Source of the DNA: Pseudoips prasinana
Taxonomy: Eukaryota; Arthropoda; Insecta; Lepidoptera; Nolidae
Reading direction: 5' to 3'
Assembly (NCBI GenBank): GCA_951640165.1
Contig: OX621263.1
Span: forward strand, 5,416,501-5,480,500
DNA length: 64,000 bases
How positions within the stretch are numbered: position 1 is the stretch's first letter; each line of letters begins with the position of its first letter. Positions 31,661 to 43,326 of this stretch are shown one piece after another. The notes below the pieces were generated by a model, which was given only the letters and a program-made list of their open reading frames with translations, did not search any database and had not been told where the DNA came from. A program made the translations under genes and the position numbers.

Positions 31661-31955
31661 CTAGCTGTGCCCCGCGGTTTTACCCGCGTTAAGTTTTTAT
31701 AAATTATCACAGCCCCCGTAGGTGGTAGCGTAATAATATGTAGCCGACCTCTTAGTAATATTCATGCAAAATTTGAAGTAAATCCATGCAGTACTTTTGT
31801 GTTTAGCCCGGACATACATACAGACAAACACACAAAAATTCTAATAACTATATTTTTGGCTTTGATATTGATAGTCGTGCACGCCCCTAGTATCCTTTTA
31901 AAAAAAATTTCAATGTACAGTTTTGACATTCCTACGATTTTATTATATGTATAGA
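31661..31955 (-). mobile_element. Hel-300 element, complete
   Basis: Minus strand A|TCTATACATATAATAAAATC ... GGTAAAACCGCGGGGCACAG then CTAG|T, 295 bp. Shares its body with 6906, 53726, 54332 (+) and 33057 (+). Confidence 0.8.
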
Positions 31956-32428
31956 TAATCTGTAGTCTATGGCGAGATTTTTTTTAAATAATATCTCCCG
32001 CTCCTTTGAAATAAATGACTGTAACGCGGGAAACTTTACAAAACATGTCACCTTCATAAATCACACCTTGTTTTCAATGTCGTTCTCATTTCAAATTTCA
32101 GCTAGCTGCCAATGAGTCAGCAAATATAATGTTCGGTGCCGGATTGGCGCGTGGGAATCACCTGGACTTTAGAACTCTCTCAACATGGCCGCCGCACTGT
32201 TTATAAATATTGCGATGCTGCGTTTATATTTTGGCCGAATTGGACTTCGGAAGATATGCACGTGGACTAATATTTTGATCAATGCCCAAGCGATGCAATG
32301 TTACAGATTTTATGAAAACTTTACTTTTGGCGCAAAATAGTGAGGTAAAATAAGCGACACGTTAGAAGCTGCCGAAGAAAAATATGCGCGGCGCGGCGTT
32401 ATTCAAAACAGACAGTTATTATGACTTA
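31956..32428. other. No gene recognised
   Basis: AT-rich spacer. Confidence 0.4.
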
Positions 32429-32990
32429 CTAGCTATGCCCGCGACTTCGTCTGCACATTTTGTTATGACTCCGTAATTTTTACATCAGAATATCTCCAAT
32501 ATTCTCTTCTTATAACTGAACTAGCATTTGCCCGCGGCTTCGCTCGCGTTAAGAATCCGCTTGATATATTATCTATGCACTATGCACAAAAAATATTAAT
32601 TCAAATTTCTCTCCCAAATAACTCAATGTAGATGGCGCTAGCATACAGAAATTCGTATATTTTAAACTGAAAACTTACTAATCTTATTTCGCCTGCATCC
32701 CAAAATCCTTTCTTAGGGGATGCCTACGTCATAGTAGCTTTATGCATGCAAAGTCTCAGCCCGATCGGTTTATAATTGACAAAGTTTCATACAAACTTTC
32801 ATCCCCACTTTCATCCCCTATTTTATCCCCTCGGGGGTAGAATTAATCAAAATCCTTTCTTAGCGGATGCCTACGTCATAACATCTACCTGCATGCCGAA
32901 TTTCAGCCCGATCCGTCCAGTGGTTTGGGCTGTGCGTTGATAGATCACTATGTCAGTCAGTCAGTCACCTTTGGGTTATATATATTTAGA
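32429..32990 (-). mobile_element. Two adjacent Hel copies (one truncated, one 470 bp)
   Basis: A first 3' end CTAGCTATGCCCGCGACTTC starts at 32429 and breaks off near 32518. A second, CTAGCATTTGCCCGCGGCTT at 32521, continues to TTTAGA|T at 32990 (5' TCTAAATATATATAACCC on minus). The second has two copies of a TCCTTTCTTAG..GGATGCCTACGTCATA segment. Confidence 0.7.
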
Positions 32991-33056
32991 TGAGATTTTT
33001 CTAGTTAATGAGCTTGACAAAACAAACCCAACAAATAATACCGCAGGGCTCAGCTA

Positions 33057-33384
33057 TCTACACATATAATAAAATCGTAGGAAAGTCAAAACTGTACTTT
33101 GAATATTTTTATAAAAGGATATTTGGGGCGTGAATCGTGATCTACAATCGATATCGAAGCCATAAATATAGTTTTAAGAATTTTTGTCTGTGTGTCTGTT
33201 TCTCTGTATGTATGTTCGGGCGAAACTCAAAAAGTACTGCATGGATTTACTGCAAATTTTGCAAGAATATTACTAAGAGGCCGGGTCAACATATAGGCTA
33301 CATATTGTCACGCTATCACCGACGGGGGAGGAGCTGTGATAAATTATAAAATTTAACGCGGGTAAAACCGCGGGGCGCAGCTAT
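33057..33384 (+). mobile_element. Hel-300 element with mutated 3' terminus
   Basis: A|TCTACACATATAATAAAATC start. The 3' hairpin CGGGTAAAACCGCGGGGCGC is present, but the terminal CTAG reads CTAT. Confidence 0.75.
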
Positions 33385-33660
33385 TTAAATATAAGACATT
33401 ACCTAGTCTACTAAGCCAGAAGTGAAAATGATTACAAAGCAAACTAATGAACTAACACAAAAAGAAACTGTGTTACAAATGACTCGTGAAGTCATTCATA
33501 TAACATTGTTGGTCATTCACACGAACAGCTGTTTGCGAATACATTTCGCCTGAAATATATTAAGAGAGCAAAACTTTCCTTTCGTCTTACCGATAGACAG
33601 AATAGACTTCCACAGACAATATAATATCAGAGAGTCAGTTGTCGTCAAAATGTGAAAACT

Positions 33661-33798
33661 ACAGACGCCAGCACTCCCAGCTACCCCAATCCGTCGAATT
33701 TCTTTTATAGATTTTCAACTTCATCACATAAGCATAAGGTTCACTTTCCGTTGGGGAAATTTGACAGATTGGGGTAGCTTGATGTGCTGGCGTCTGTA
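33661..33798. mobile_element. TA-flanked MITE (CAGACGCCAGCAC family), copy 2
   Basis: TA|CAGACGCCAGCAC ... GTGCTGGCGTCTG|TA, with inner AGCTACCCCAATC / GATTGGGGTAGCT. 138 bp; TA duplication as for Tc1/mariner-type elements. Confidence 0.85.
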
Positions 33799-33799
33799 C

Positions 33800-34635
33800 T
33801 TTCCTGCAAGAGATCGAAAATTCTATACCTAAAATTCCTTATTTGTATCCATTGTTTTATTTTGTATTTCTAGTTTTTAATGCGATGTTTTTAAACTTTA
33901 GTAAATGTAACCTGTGGCCCAAAACCTTTTTAGTTTGGTTTTAAGTTCTTGGTCCGCCTCGTGGTATAGATAGCTAAATTACGGTCGCGGTACATGAAGA
34001 ATTTTTCACAAACGTTTTTGTATTGTGAGTTTATATGACGAATTTAAAGGAGAAAAAAAACAGACTTTAATATGGTTGGTAAAAGGTTCGCTATCCGTAA
34101 AGACGGCGGTTATTGCAACTGTGTAACCTTGACGCAATACAAGTTAATGTACCAAATTCTACCTGCTCCGCGACTGCACTTTATCAAGCCATGTGTACCA
34201 GATCCTTATACGAGTACTAATCTGGACTTTGTTCCCTTTCGAAGAAGTTTGTATTACACACACACACACACATATATTCATCGCCGTCTTCAGAGTAGAA
34301 AACAAATCTTCGTTCTTCTAATCACGCCGTTTTCACTCTCTTTATTCATTCCTGTCTGTGGTTCTGTTGACTGAGTGCCAAGATTCCCGACGCTTCCCTG
34401 TGACGACATGCAACGTAACGAATGTCATATTACGTAGTTATGTGCCTAGGAATGTATAACGTACAGAGCGTAAGCCGCTAATACAGTGAGATATCATCAC
34501 ACTAATATTGTGAAGATGAAGAAGAAACGGGAGATCGTGCGGAAAGCAGTGTCCACCTTTCCCATCAACGACAACGTGGATGCCTCGATGTGACCACAAC
34601 CGCACTGCCAAGAGTGTAACGAAAGCGATGAGAAT
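33800..34635. other. No gene recognised
   Basis: One open frame at 34072-34374 has no motif and ends through a CA repeat (34256-34271). Treated as chance. Confidence 0.4.
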
Positions 34636-34639
34636 ATTA

Positions 34640-34866
34640 TAAAGGCGAAAGTTTGTGAGTGTGCATGTTTGTTACTTCTGCACGTCTAAATGGCTGGAGC
34701 TGATACCCTGGATTAACACATCTCACGAATATTATAAAGGCGAAAGTTTGCGAGTGTGTGACTGTGTGAGTGTGTATGTTTGGAGTTAGCTGCCACCCTG
34801 GATTAACACATAGGCTATAATTTATAAAGTTTAACGCAATTAAAACCCCGGGGCACAGCTGCTAGT
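34640..34866 (+). mobile_element. Two nested or duplicated Hel copies ('AGGCGAAAGTTT' subfamily)
   Basis: AATATTATAAAGGCGAAAGT occurs at about 34633 and 34731, followed by a single 3' end TTAAAACCCCGGGGCACAGC then TGCTAG|T. Confidence 0.65.
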
Positions 34867-35176
34867 ATAGCATAAGCGTCACACACACTACTCAAATTGT
34901 TGTCTTTTACGCAGTGATTGATATGTCTTCGTCTTTCCCTCTGGTTAACTACCACCTTGAGTAACTTATATCTTTATATTTGTTAGTAACAATTAAAATT
35001 ACAAATTAATTTTACTGTTACACCTACAAATTATTTCTCAACAAGTTTCTATGGTGTAGTATGAATAGACGTCCAATGCCTGCGATTCTACCGTCAACCA
35101 TTCCTGATAACGTCTTCAGAACATTTATGGAGCTGGCGCGGACCCTTTGTCACAGAGATGCTACGCGCTTGCGCTA
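34867..35176. other. No gene recognised
   Basis: Spacer without repeat matches. Confidence 0.4.
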
Positions 35177-35345
35177 TCTACTATATAAAAATAAGTCGGG
35201 CTTTCCTTCCTGACGCTGTAACTCCTGAACGCACGAACCGATTTCCACGGTTTTGCATTCGTTGGAAAGGTCTCGGGCTCCGTGAGGTTTATAGCAAAGA
35301 AAATTTATAAATTTTGACGCGGATAACACCGCGGGGCACAGCTAG
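35177..35345 (+). mobile_element. Hel-169: complete short Helitron-like element
   Basis: A|TCTACTATATAAAAATAAGT ... GGATAACACCGCGGGGCACA then GCTAG|T, exactly 169 bp, almost identical to 30560-30728 on the other strand. Confidence 0.85.
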
Positions 35346-35534
35346 TATCCTATAAAAATCATCAACAGGCTCTTCATCGTGCTTCCCTGAAGCGCAGAAG
35401 TATCTCGGCAGCACCATCAATGCCCTGAATGCATTATTCTATTAGACACTTATGACGCTGTAAGTCTTCTTGTTGATCCACAGGTTGCAAGTGATAAATG
35501 TCCCCTTTCCTCATGCACTGGCTTTTTTTATATA

Positions 35535-35705
35535 TCTTGGAACAACTAACGAACTGCCATCAGATCCAAACTAGGCAGAGCCTGTTACTATGGCAACTAG
35601 ACAAATGATTCTCGTGCTCATCACATATATATTTGTCCTCGGTGAGGATCGAACCCACGATCTCTGGCTTAGCAGTCATTGTCACTAGGCCAACAGGCCA
35701 GTCAA
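35535..35705 (-). repeat. SINE-E
   Basis: CATCAGATCCAAACTAGGCA tail. The reversed head is GAGGATCGAACCCACGATCT, CACTAGGCCAACAGGCCAG. Confidence 0.75.
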
Positions 35706-35969
35706 AGGCTTTCTATCTGGTTGAATATTTATCTTGTGTTAAACAGGTCGAAGTTCATTGGTACCACTCGAATCAAAATTCGAGGGCATGATTGTGGTGG
35801 ACATTGCCATTCCTTCTGATTGTTTACCTCTGTGGTAACAGGTTCACTTATCGGCTACGTGATTTGTGTATTCACGGAATTGGCAGGGTACCAGGTAAAT
35901 GTTTGGTTCTGGAATATTTGTCACAAATAAGTATGGTCTAGTAGTTACTATGTCTCATATGAATATGTT

Positions 35970-36482
35970 TTTTAGGGTTACGTAGCCAAATGGCAAAAAA
36001 CGAAACCCTTATAGATTCGTCATGTCTGTCTGTCTGTCCGTCCGTCTGTCACAGCCACTTTTTCCGAAAGTATAAGAGCTGTAGGTACTGTTGAAACTTG
36101 GTAAGTAGATGTATTCTGTGAACCGCATTAAGATTTTCATACAAAAATAGAAAAGAACAATAATTTTGGGGGTTCCCCATACATAGAACTGACACTCGAC
36201 ATTTTTTTTTCATCGTACCCATACATGTGGGTATCTATGGATAGGTCTTCAAAAATGATATTGAGGTTTCTAATATATTTTTTTTCTAAACTGAATAGTT
36301 TGCGCGAGAGACACTTCCAAAAAGTAAAATGAGTGTGCACCCCCCCCCCCTGTAATTTCGAAAAAATGAGAATTATAAAACTAAAAAAATTATATGATGT
36401 ACATTACCATGCAAACTAACAACGAAAATTGGTTTGAACGAGATCTAGTAAGTAGTTTTTTTTAATACGTCATAAATCGTAA
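35970..36482 (+). repeat. Family-A dispersed repeat, copy 3 (3' end lost)
   Basis: TTTTTAGGGTTACGTAGCC start. It follows copies 1 and 2 to AATACGTCATAAATCGTAAA, then stops before the palindromic terminus. Confidence 0.8.
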
Positions 36483-36596
36483 ACCTGGAAGAGATCCCAT
36501 TACAAATAGTACCCATAAAAATAAAATTAAAAAAGAAAATATATAAACATAGGTACATATTACAAATGATAGGTGTACCTATCAATGTAATAAATT

Positions 36597-36630
<34 letters not shown>

Positions 36631-36770
36631 ATATATATATTAAAATATACGCAAACAAAAAATAGGCATGTAAAAACTACATTCTTTACATGCCTATTTT
36701 AATATCCTTGATAGGTACACCTATCAAGGAGTATAAATAAGCATTATTTATAATAATTTATATTAATACA
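36483..36770. repeat. AT microsatellite bounded by an inverted repeat
   Basis: AT run at about 36592-36645. GATAGGTGTACCTATCA on the left and TGATAGGTACACCTATCA on the right are self-palindromic, and ATAGGCATGTAAA / TTTACATGCCTAT forms another stem. Possibly a small foldback element expanded by slippage. Confidence 0.6.
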
Positions 36771-36859
36771 CTTCTAATTACCCCTACATGTTAAGAGCAA
36801 GGAAACAATAATTGATTTTACAAAACTTGTTTGTATACGATGTTCCTTACAGTTTTAGC

Positions 36860-37145
36860 AGGTGTCGTAGGTACCAGAACTACCAGACTGTGGAGTGAAC
36901 TCACATGTGAGCACGCCACGTGAACCTTTCTGCCTTCCTCAAGTCAATTCCAGCGAACTTGAGTTTGACCTTGCGATGATGTTGGCAAATAGGAACAAAA
37001 TATTATGTTCCTATTTGTGTTGTGAGACTTGCAGTGACAGATAGTGATTCTTGACAAGTCTTTGAAATTCTTGTAGACTATGTGCACGTCTCACTATAAG
37101 AGGCAGCGTATTCCAAAATCGAACTCTTTGTACCGAAAAATATTA
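36860..37145 (-). pseudogene. Probable LINE C-terminal remnant, related to 55556-55760
   Basis: TTCCTATTTGTGTTGTGAG, then CTTTGAAATTCTTGTAGACT and AAGAGGCAGCGTATTCCA. The 55556 copy shares all three. Minus-strand peptide pieces resemble a LINE tail, but no frame is intact. Confidence 0.4.
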
Positions 37146-37218
37146 GAACCAGAACCTTATTATTAACCGCTACCGCTTGACCAACGAGGCAGAGAATAGT
37201 CAGAACAAATAGGCAACT

Positions 37219-37461
37219 GAGGCTCTACCGGCTAAGACGCCGAATATCGATTTCTTAAATGGCGTTCAAATAAATAAAGGTTAAAAATTACTTAATCAAT
37301 CGCTAAATCGGATTCAACGTTGACAATCGATTCCGGACCATTTATGACGTCACATGTACTCATGGAAGCCGATTTAACGATTAATTAAGTCATTTTTTAC
37401 CTATATTTATTTGAACGCCATTTAAGAAATCGATGTTCGGCGACTTAGCCGGTAGAGCCCC
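37219..37461. mobile_element. CRE-MITE copy 4 (most complete)
   Basis: GGCTCTACCGGCTAAGACGC / GGCGACTTAGCCGGTAGAGC ends. ATCGATTTCTTAAATGGCGT is present in both arms. The centre is TGACGTCACATGTA. Confidence 0.85.
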
Positions 37462-37884
37462 TGTTAATGATATCAGCTTACGCAACCGTCTCCGACATAA
37501 AACGATTGTGTTTCAGTGCCCTTATTACAGACCGCCGTATTACCTAATGTTAGTGTAATTAAATATACATACGCTAGTATTACTTGGACGTGAGGAAATG
37601 CGGTTTAAAACATGTTACTTACACAATAGAGGGCGTCTAGAGTTTCTCGAACTAGGCACTAAACGGTGGTAAAGTAGAGTCGACTTGGAAATCAGATTCT
37701 TAGGACTGACATTTCATATGTTTTTTTAACTTTGTAGTTTTAACCTTATATTTTGGCTGCGTCTGTTAATCTCAACGGTACAAAGGAAACAGCTTCTTTG
37801 TCGTAAACACAAATGTAAGTATTATCGTTCCCTTATAATCCAATGTCACAATCTGATAGACTGGGGAGATCATGTGAACTTCCA
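37462..37884. other. No gene recognised
   Basis: Spacer without repeat matches. Confidence 0.4.
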
Positions 37885-38025
37885 GTTATCTTTTATCTTG
37901 GTACAACTAACACTCTGTCATCTGATCCCAAACTAGGCAGATCCTGTGCAATGGCAACCAGACAACTGATAAATATACTTATACATAATAAAATACTCCT
38001 TAAAAGACACAGAACAAAAAATCGT
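37885..38025 (-). repeat. SINE-E fragment
   Basis: TCATCTGATCCCAAACTAGG, CAACCAGACAACTGATAAAT, then AAAAGACACAGAACAAAAAA. No head. Confidence 0.5.
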
Positions 38026-38384
38026 GCTCTTTACCGTGCGCCTTGTCTCTATGTCTCCAAAACATTTTCTTTTGCATATGCGAAGGTCTGAAAAATCTGA
38101 AACCCCCAATTGCATAAGCGAGGGTCTAAAATATCCAATTATGTAAGCAAAAGTTTGAATTTCCCTTTTACATAACCTATGGTTAATTCTTTTTAGACAA
38201 CGCGGCAACGTCCACTCTCGGTCAACAAATCTAAATCTAGTTTCGTCAATTGGTATATTTTTCCTTGTTTTTATCTTGTTTGTTGTGTTCAAGTTAAGTT
38301 AAAATACCAAACCTTGTATTTTGGCTACTAAAAAACCATTTATTTATTAAAATAAAGGGGAACAACTATTTATATATAATAATA

Positions 38385-38600
38385 TAAATATCTTAGGATT
38401 ATTAACACACTGCCATATAATCCCAAACTAGTCAGAGCCTGTACTATGTCAACCAGACAACTGATATACATACTTATATATTTGTAAATACATACATATT
38501 ATAGATAGATTACACCCAGACACAGAACAAATAATCGTGAGCATCACACTATTAGCAGTCACGGACACAAACCACTAGACCAGCAGGCGAAAGCAAGTAT
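38385..38600 (-). repeat. SINE-E, head decayed
   Basis: AATCCCAAACTAGTCAGAGC tail, ATTACACCCAGACACAGAAC, then GACACAAACCACTAGACCAG. Confidence 0.6.
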
Positions 38601-38809
38601 AATTATATAATTGGAGTGAGTGACCAACAGGAATACCAGTTGAGAAAAGAGATGGATGTAACTATTTAATTAAAAATAAGATAACATTAACAAATAATAC
38701 AGCGTGACGTGACGATGATGCTAATTCCATGATTTTTGTTCCACCCAAACGCGCCCAAAGAAGTTTTCATTTTAAAACATACTTACGTCGCATATAAAGT
38801 TCTGAGATT

Positions 38810-39058
38810 AATAATAATAATATCTAGGGACAATGTCACACAGATCATCCTAGCCCCAAACTAAGCAAAGCTTGTACTATGGGTACCAGGCGACGATATA
38901 CATACTTATATAGATAAATACTTATATACATAGAAAACATCCATGACTCAGAAACAAATATTCGTGCTCATCACACAAATATTTGCACTTACCAGGATTC
39001 GAACCCAGGACCACCAGCTTCGTAGGCAGGAGCACTACCAATTTGGCTACGGTGACCG
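38810..39058 (-). repeat. SINE-A, full length
   Basis: ATAATATCTAGGGACAATGT through GATTCGAACCCAGGACCACC to GCTACGGTGACC. Confidence 0.85.
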
Positions 39059-39227
39059 TCTAATTATATATGACATATTAAAGTGAAATGAAAGGGCCGA
39101 GGGCAGCGAATAAAAACACGACGATATTTACGTCAATGAAGATAACAATATCCAACATATTACGTAAACAAGTCTCACTATAAACGCATTATGTCGTTAA
39201 CAACAAAACGTGAGAACTTCTAATGGA

Positions 39228-39291
39228 GTGAGCAATAACTAAACGTAGTTTGTTTACAGATTTAACAAACACTACGTTTAGTTATTGCTCA
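39228..39291. repeat. Hairpin, about 27-bp stem
   Basis: GAGCAATAACTAAACGTAGT faces ACTACGTTTAGTTATTGCTC across a loop of about 20 nt that pairs further, with a 2-nt bulge (TTGTT / AACAA). Confidence 0.75.
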
Positions 39292-39345
39292 TTGCTCTAT
39301 TATTGATGTCTTTTGACACTTATTTTATTATATCTGCACCACTTG

Positions 39346-39478
39346 TACACACGGCTACACAGCCAGCTACACATTTCCAGTATAAGCTCTCGCACCTCGC
39401 ATTGTATAGAATTTCCATACAATGACAGGTCAGCTTATATTGGAAATGTATAACTTGATATGTAGCCGTGTGTGTACT
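39346..39478. repeat. Foldback sequence of about 130 bp
   Basis: GTACACACGGCTACA faces TGTAGCCGTGTGTGTAC, and CATTTCCAGTATAAGCT faces AGCTTATATTGGAAATG. It overlaps the first bases of the 342-bp direct repeat. Confidence 0.6.
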
Positions 39479-39807
39479 ATGGAAACTGTTTTTTACGCGA
39501 GAAATGATTTTAAGGATAGATTTGTGGTTATTTATGATGTTGATGTTAGCTGTGCCCCCGACTTTGTCTGCGTCGTAGTTGATAATTTCAGACGGTAACT
39601 TCTGGAATTCGGAATAGCGCGCAAATATATTATGCGTGTGGCACAAATTCTAGATAGCGATAAAACAGTACTCTTTTTTATCGTGTCTCACTTGTGTAGG
39701 TACTGTTCCGGTTTTCCAATAGATTACAGCATAGGACCCTTCAAAAATGGAGTTATAAGGTTTCTAAAGGGTCGGCAACGCGCTCATGATGACCCTGGTG
39801 TTGCAAG
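39466..39807 (+). repeat. 342-bp direct repeat, copy 1
   Basis: Begins CCGTGTGTGTACTATGGAAA and ends CCTGGTGTTGCAAG. Nearly identical to 40184-40526 (a few substitutions and one extra T). The last 80 bp are a LINE-tail motif (GTCGGCAACGCGCTCATGAT). Confidence 0.9.
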
Positions 39808-40183
39808 AGTACACCTTCAGTGGTTCTCTCGTGTTGTAACGAAAAACAATACGCTGAAGGTGGCGTTAAGTAGGCACAATTGCAACAGCCCTATACATTT
39901 TCTTAGTGTTTAGTGCCGTTGACACCACGCACTCTCACCAACGCTGTGGAAAGTAATACAAAAGCAGATGAATTATTATGTTCGAAATTTGTAGAAAAAG
40001 CAACATTATCGTTGCTTGGTAGGGGGTTTGTAGGTGGTTTACGCTCAGTTTCCATGTGTAACAAGGTGTTATGCCGTGTTTTGCAATATTTGCAATGTGA
40101 CAACTTACATGTCTTATCAGCGTGGCCTGGACGTATACAATTCATACAAACCTTGAATTGTTTCACCTTTTCAATGCGGGCTT
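39808..40183 (-). pseudogene. BEL/Pao retrotransposon gag fragment
   Basis: The minus frame 40166-39903 contains C-M-N-C-x4-H-x4-C (GHADKTC) and C-K-Y-C-x3-H-x4-H, then LLSTALVRV. This is the zinc-knuckle plus protease-start order typical of BEL/Pao Gag-Pol. It covers only about 87 residues, with no protease active site, RT or LTR. It lies exactly between the two 342-bp repeats. Confidence 0.65.
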
Positions 40184-40526
40184 CCGTGTGTGTACTATGG
40201 AAACTGTTTTTTACGCGAGAAATGATTTTAAGGATAGATTTGTGGTTATTTATGATGTTGATGTTAGCTGTGCCCCCGACTTTGTCTGCGTCGTAGTTGA
40301 TAATTTCAGACGGTCACTTCTGGAATTCGGAATAGCGCGCAAATATATTATGCGTGTGGCACAAATTCTAGATAGCGATAAAACAGTACTCTTTTTTATC
40401 GTGTCTCACTTGTGTAGGTACTGTTCCGGTTTTTCCAATAGATTACAGCATAGGGCCCTTCAAAAATGGAGTTATAAGGTTTCTAAAGGGTCGGCAACGC
40501 GCTCATGATGACCCTGGTGTTGCAAG
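40184..40526 (+). repeat. 342-bp direct repeat, copy 2
   Basis: As copy 1. It continues without a break into a normal LINE tail at 40527, so this copy has the original 3' context. Confidence 0.9.
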
Positions 40527-40577
40527 TTTTCATAAGCTACGGTGGCCACTTACCATCAGGTAGGCCGTATGCTTGTT
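40527..40577 (+). mobile_element. LINE 3' tail
   Basis: GGTGGCCACTTACCATCAGG, TAGGCCGTATGCTTGTTTGC: the tail type shared with 17810 and 56745. Confidence 0.55.
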
Positions 40578-41140
40578 TGCCAACTAAGTTAGACCTTAGT
40601 AGACATTGCTGTTGAACTTGTTTTGTTTACTAACAAAATATTTTTTTGTATCTCTTTTTTAACATTATGTTTACAGCTAGCCCGGAGGTTTTCACTGCTT
40701 CGCCAGACACTAAAGGCGAACGAGGGGAAAGGCTGATAAGGTGGGATTAGTAAGGCAGAATCCATACCTAAAATATGCAACTACCAAAGTTTGTAAGATA
40801 AGATACTTAAAGTCTTTTAGAATACCAATTTTGTATATAAGTTTCTTCTGCTACAGTGAGGTAAAATCCAGGTACTCGAAACATAAATGAAATAAAAATA
40901 TAATTATTTACTATGCGGTAACTCCACAACAACCGAAAGATTTTCGCGCACGCGCACGAATTTTCTTGTTACATGAAAATATATTTGGCAAGTGTATGAC
41001 GCAAGTCCGTGATCGCGTGCGCCGGTGCCAAACGATGAAAATTTCCATAATTACGTCTTACGGGAACAGATTTTGATATTTAGCTTAAAATAAATGAGAT
41101 AATCGAGTCCTCGGCCTTTGCGCAAACATGCTTTCGATTC
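40578..41140. other. No gene recognised
   Basis: Spacer without repeat matches. Confidence 0.4.
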
Positions 41141-41149
41141 CTGCACCAA

Positions 41150-41790
41150 ACTAGACCGAAACGTCGTCGGGCTAGTTAAATAAAGATTGATCGCGTTATA
41201 CGGGATCTCGTGGCAACAATAAAGAAAAACTTAGTCGCAATAATACGTAGTCACGTTCAATACAACTTATCGAAACGTCGGTACAATACGGAATGCGATC
41301 TCATGGCCACAATCCATGATACTTGATTTAACGGCTCGTCAAGACAATAATAAAGTGAGTGTGCTTGAGACCACACGACTGAAGTATAACTTGGATGTAC
41401 GAAACGTAACAGGCTATGAGAGAAAGTGAGAAAGAAAATGTGTGCTCGCACCTCTCTTTCTTGTCCCTACAGAACACCAGCTTTAATCCCATGGCAAGCG
41501 TGTTTCAAGTTATAACTCAATAAACAAAATTAGCTTTAGCTAAAATTAGCTTAGCGTTAATATCGGACGTTATCGCGGTCACGATCAATGCCACTAGAAA
41601 CGTCGGGACAGTAAAATTAATACCGGACTTTATCCAGTGGTCACTATCAATGTCACTAAATCGAAACGTCGTAGAGAGAATTAAATGAAGGTTAAGCGTG
41701 TAAAATGCTCCGACGATTAATGATTAATGACACTTAAACGAAACGTCGAGGAAATTAAATAAAAGCTAGTCGCGCTTCTTAGCGACAAAA
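41150..41790. repeat. Degenerate array of GAAACGTCG-containing units
   Basis: GAAACGTCG occurs at about 41159, 41272, 41599, 41662 and 41740, each near ATCAATGCCACTA-, TTAAATAAA- or TCGCG-like neighbours. Spacing is uneven and the units are strongly diverged. No coding. Confidence 0.5.
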
Positions 41791-41904
41791 ATGTAGAAGT
41801 GCGGTTTTAGTATAAAAGAAATCTACTTAATCGAATCGGCAATTTAAAGTAAAAAATTAACGATATTTGTATTTGTAAAGTAGTAACGCTAGTGACTGCT
41901 CCAA

Positions 41905-42565
41905 CAATAGGGTTGCCATTATTGTTGAGAACTGTTGCGGGACTTATTCATCATCATCATCATTATCATCATATCAGCCGAAAGACGTTCACTGCTGGAC
42001 AAAGGCCTCCCCCAAGGATCTCCACAATGACCGGTCTTGCGCTGCCCGCATCTAGCGGCTTCCCGCGACTCTTGCAAGATCATCGGTCCACCTTAAAGGG
42101 GGCTGCGTCTTCCGGTGCGTGGTCGTCACTCGAGGGCCTTTCTGGCCCAGCGGCAGTCGGTTCTACGAGCTATGTGCCCCACCCACTGCCACTTCAGTTT
42201 GGCAATTCTTTGGGCTATGTGGGCTACTTTGGTTCGCCTTCGGATTTCGACGTTTAGTGGCAAATAAATAAAAACTGATAACAACGTCAACGGTTTATTA
42301 AAATAAAAATCAATGGACATCAACGATAGCAAAACAATTCACTCCAACGATGATAAATTCATCGAAAACCATAAAACTGTTGAGAAGAACCACCAGGAAA
42401 AGGTTCCTGTTTCTTCGCCCAGTCATATTTTGACGTAGATTTTACTTTATATTGAAATATTGATAAACGGGACCAGTAACGACACAGGACGTGATACTTA
42501 AATACGGGGATAGTCCGGTATATACGGGGATAGTCCCATATATACGGGACGTATGGCAACCCTAT
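41905..42565. mobile_element. TIR element (ATAGGGTTGCCAT ends) hosting an RTE fragment
   Basis: ATAGGGTTGCCAT at the left faces ATGGCAACCCTAT at the right. The right arm has two GTATATACGGGGATAGTCC-like units. The RTE fragment 41943-42258 interrupts it. No transposase. Confidence 0.55.
41943..42258 (-). pseudogene. RTE-type LINE ORF2 C-terminus and tail
   Basis: The minus strand starts near 42258 with VEIRRRTKVAHIAQRIAKLK and GHIARRTDCRWARKALE. After frame changes it reaches the AGSRWMRAAQ-like end and GTCCAGCAGTGAACGTCTTT, then a GATGATGATGATG tail at 41943. A typical 5'-truncated RTE copy. Confidence 0.65.
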
Positions 42566-42996
42566 TCAACAGACATGTAAACAAACAACTCGGAGGCTTA
42601 AAATATCAATTCACGATACGATAAAGAGGAAATAAAACAGTTTTCTCACGAATTTCGTTTATCTTTTCTGACCGTGACAGTAAGTATTACCATGAAAATC
42701 TAACAGGTTTTTTAGCACTTTATTTAAGGAAGTTGGTAAATAATATTTATACCAATATACGTAATACCAATATTTATTTGTATACCAATAAATTCTGCAA
42801 CTTAGAGTAGCTCATTATACCCAAGTTCACGGGACAATCTGACGCACACCGTAGTTTAGGTGCGAGGCTACAAGTACAGTCAACCCCACGTACGTCGCGG
42901 CGTCGGTGGAATACAATGATTTTATATGCAGTTTTATAATTATTGAGAATCCCTTTCCTCAGCAGCAATATCTTCCTCAATAGGGAACTTCTTTAA
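42566..42996. other. No gene recognised; left flank of the central LINE
   Basis: AT-rich spacer ending in the first target duplication. Confidence 0.4.
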
Positions 42997-43006
42997 TGGG
43001 CAACCA
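42997..43006. repeat. Target-site duplication of the LINE (left)
   Basis: TGGGCAACCA, identical to 52445-52454 directly after the poly(A) tail. Confidence 0.9.
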
Positions 43007-43326
43007 CACTTCCCTTCCCGCTACGCTACGGCTCAGTGCGTCGGAGGTTCGCTGTGAAATAATATTATTTTTCTGCTATTTCGTAATTGTTTTGTGACCT
43101 GTGTTTTGTTTCTAGCTTTAGTGTTAGTGCTAAATACTACAATCTGTAAGTTTTTTAAGTGTTTTAATAAGTAATATCTGGATTTTAGTTCAAATTATCG
43201 TTCGGTGAGTAAGTTTAACTTTTTTCTTGTGAGGGTACCGCGTCATAGTCACAGTTACTTGTTATCGTGCTAAATTAGTTATCGTGCTGTTTACATTAAA
43301 GCGCTTGCTTATTTCGTGTGAATAAC

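Noticed and set aside
34072..34374. 100-codon plus-strand gene
   Set aside because: It passes through a CA microsatellite and has no recognisable domain or neighbour exon.
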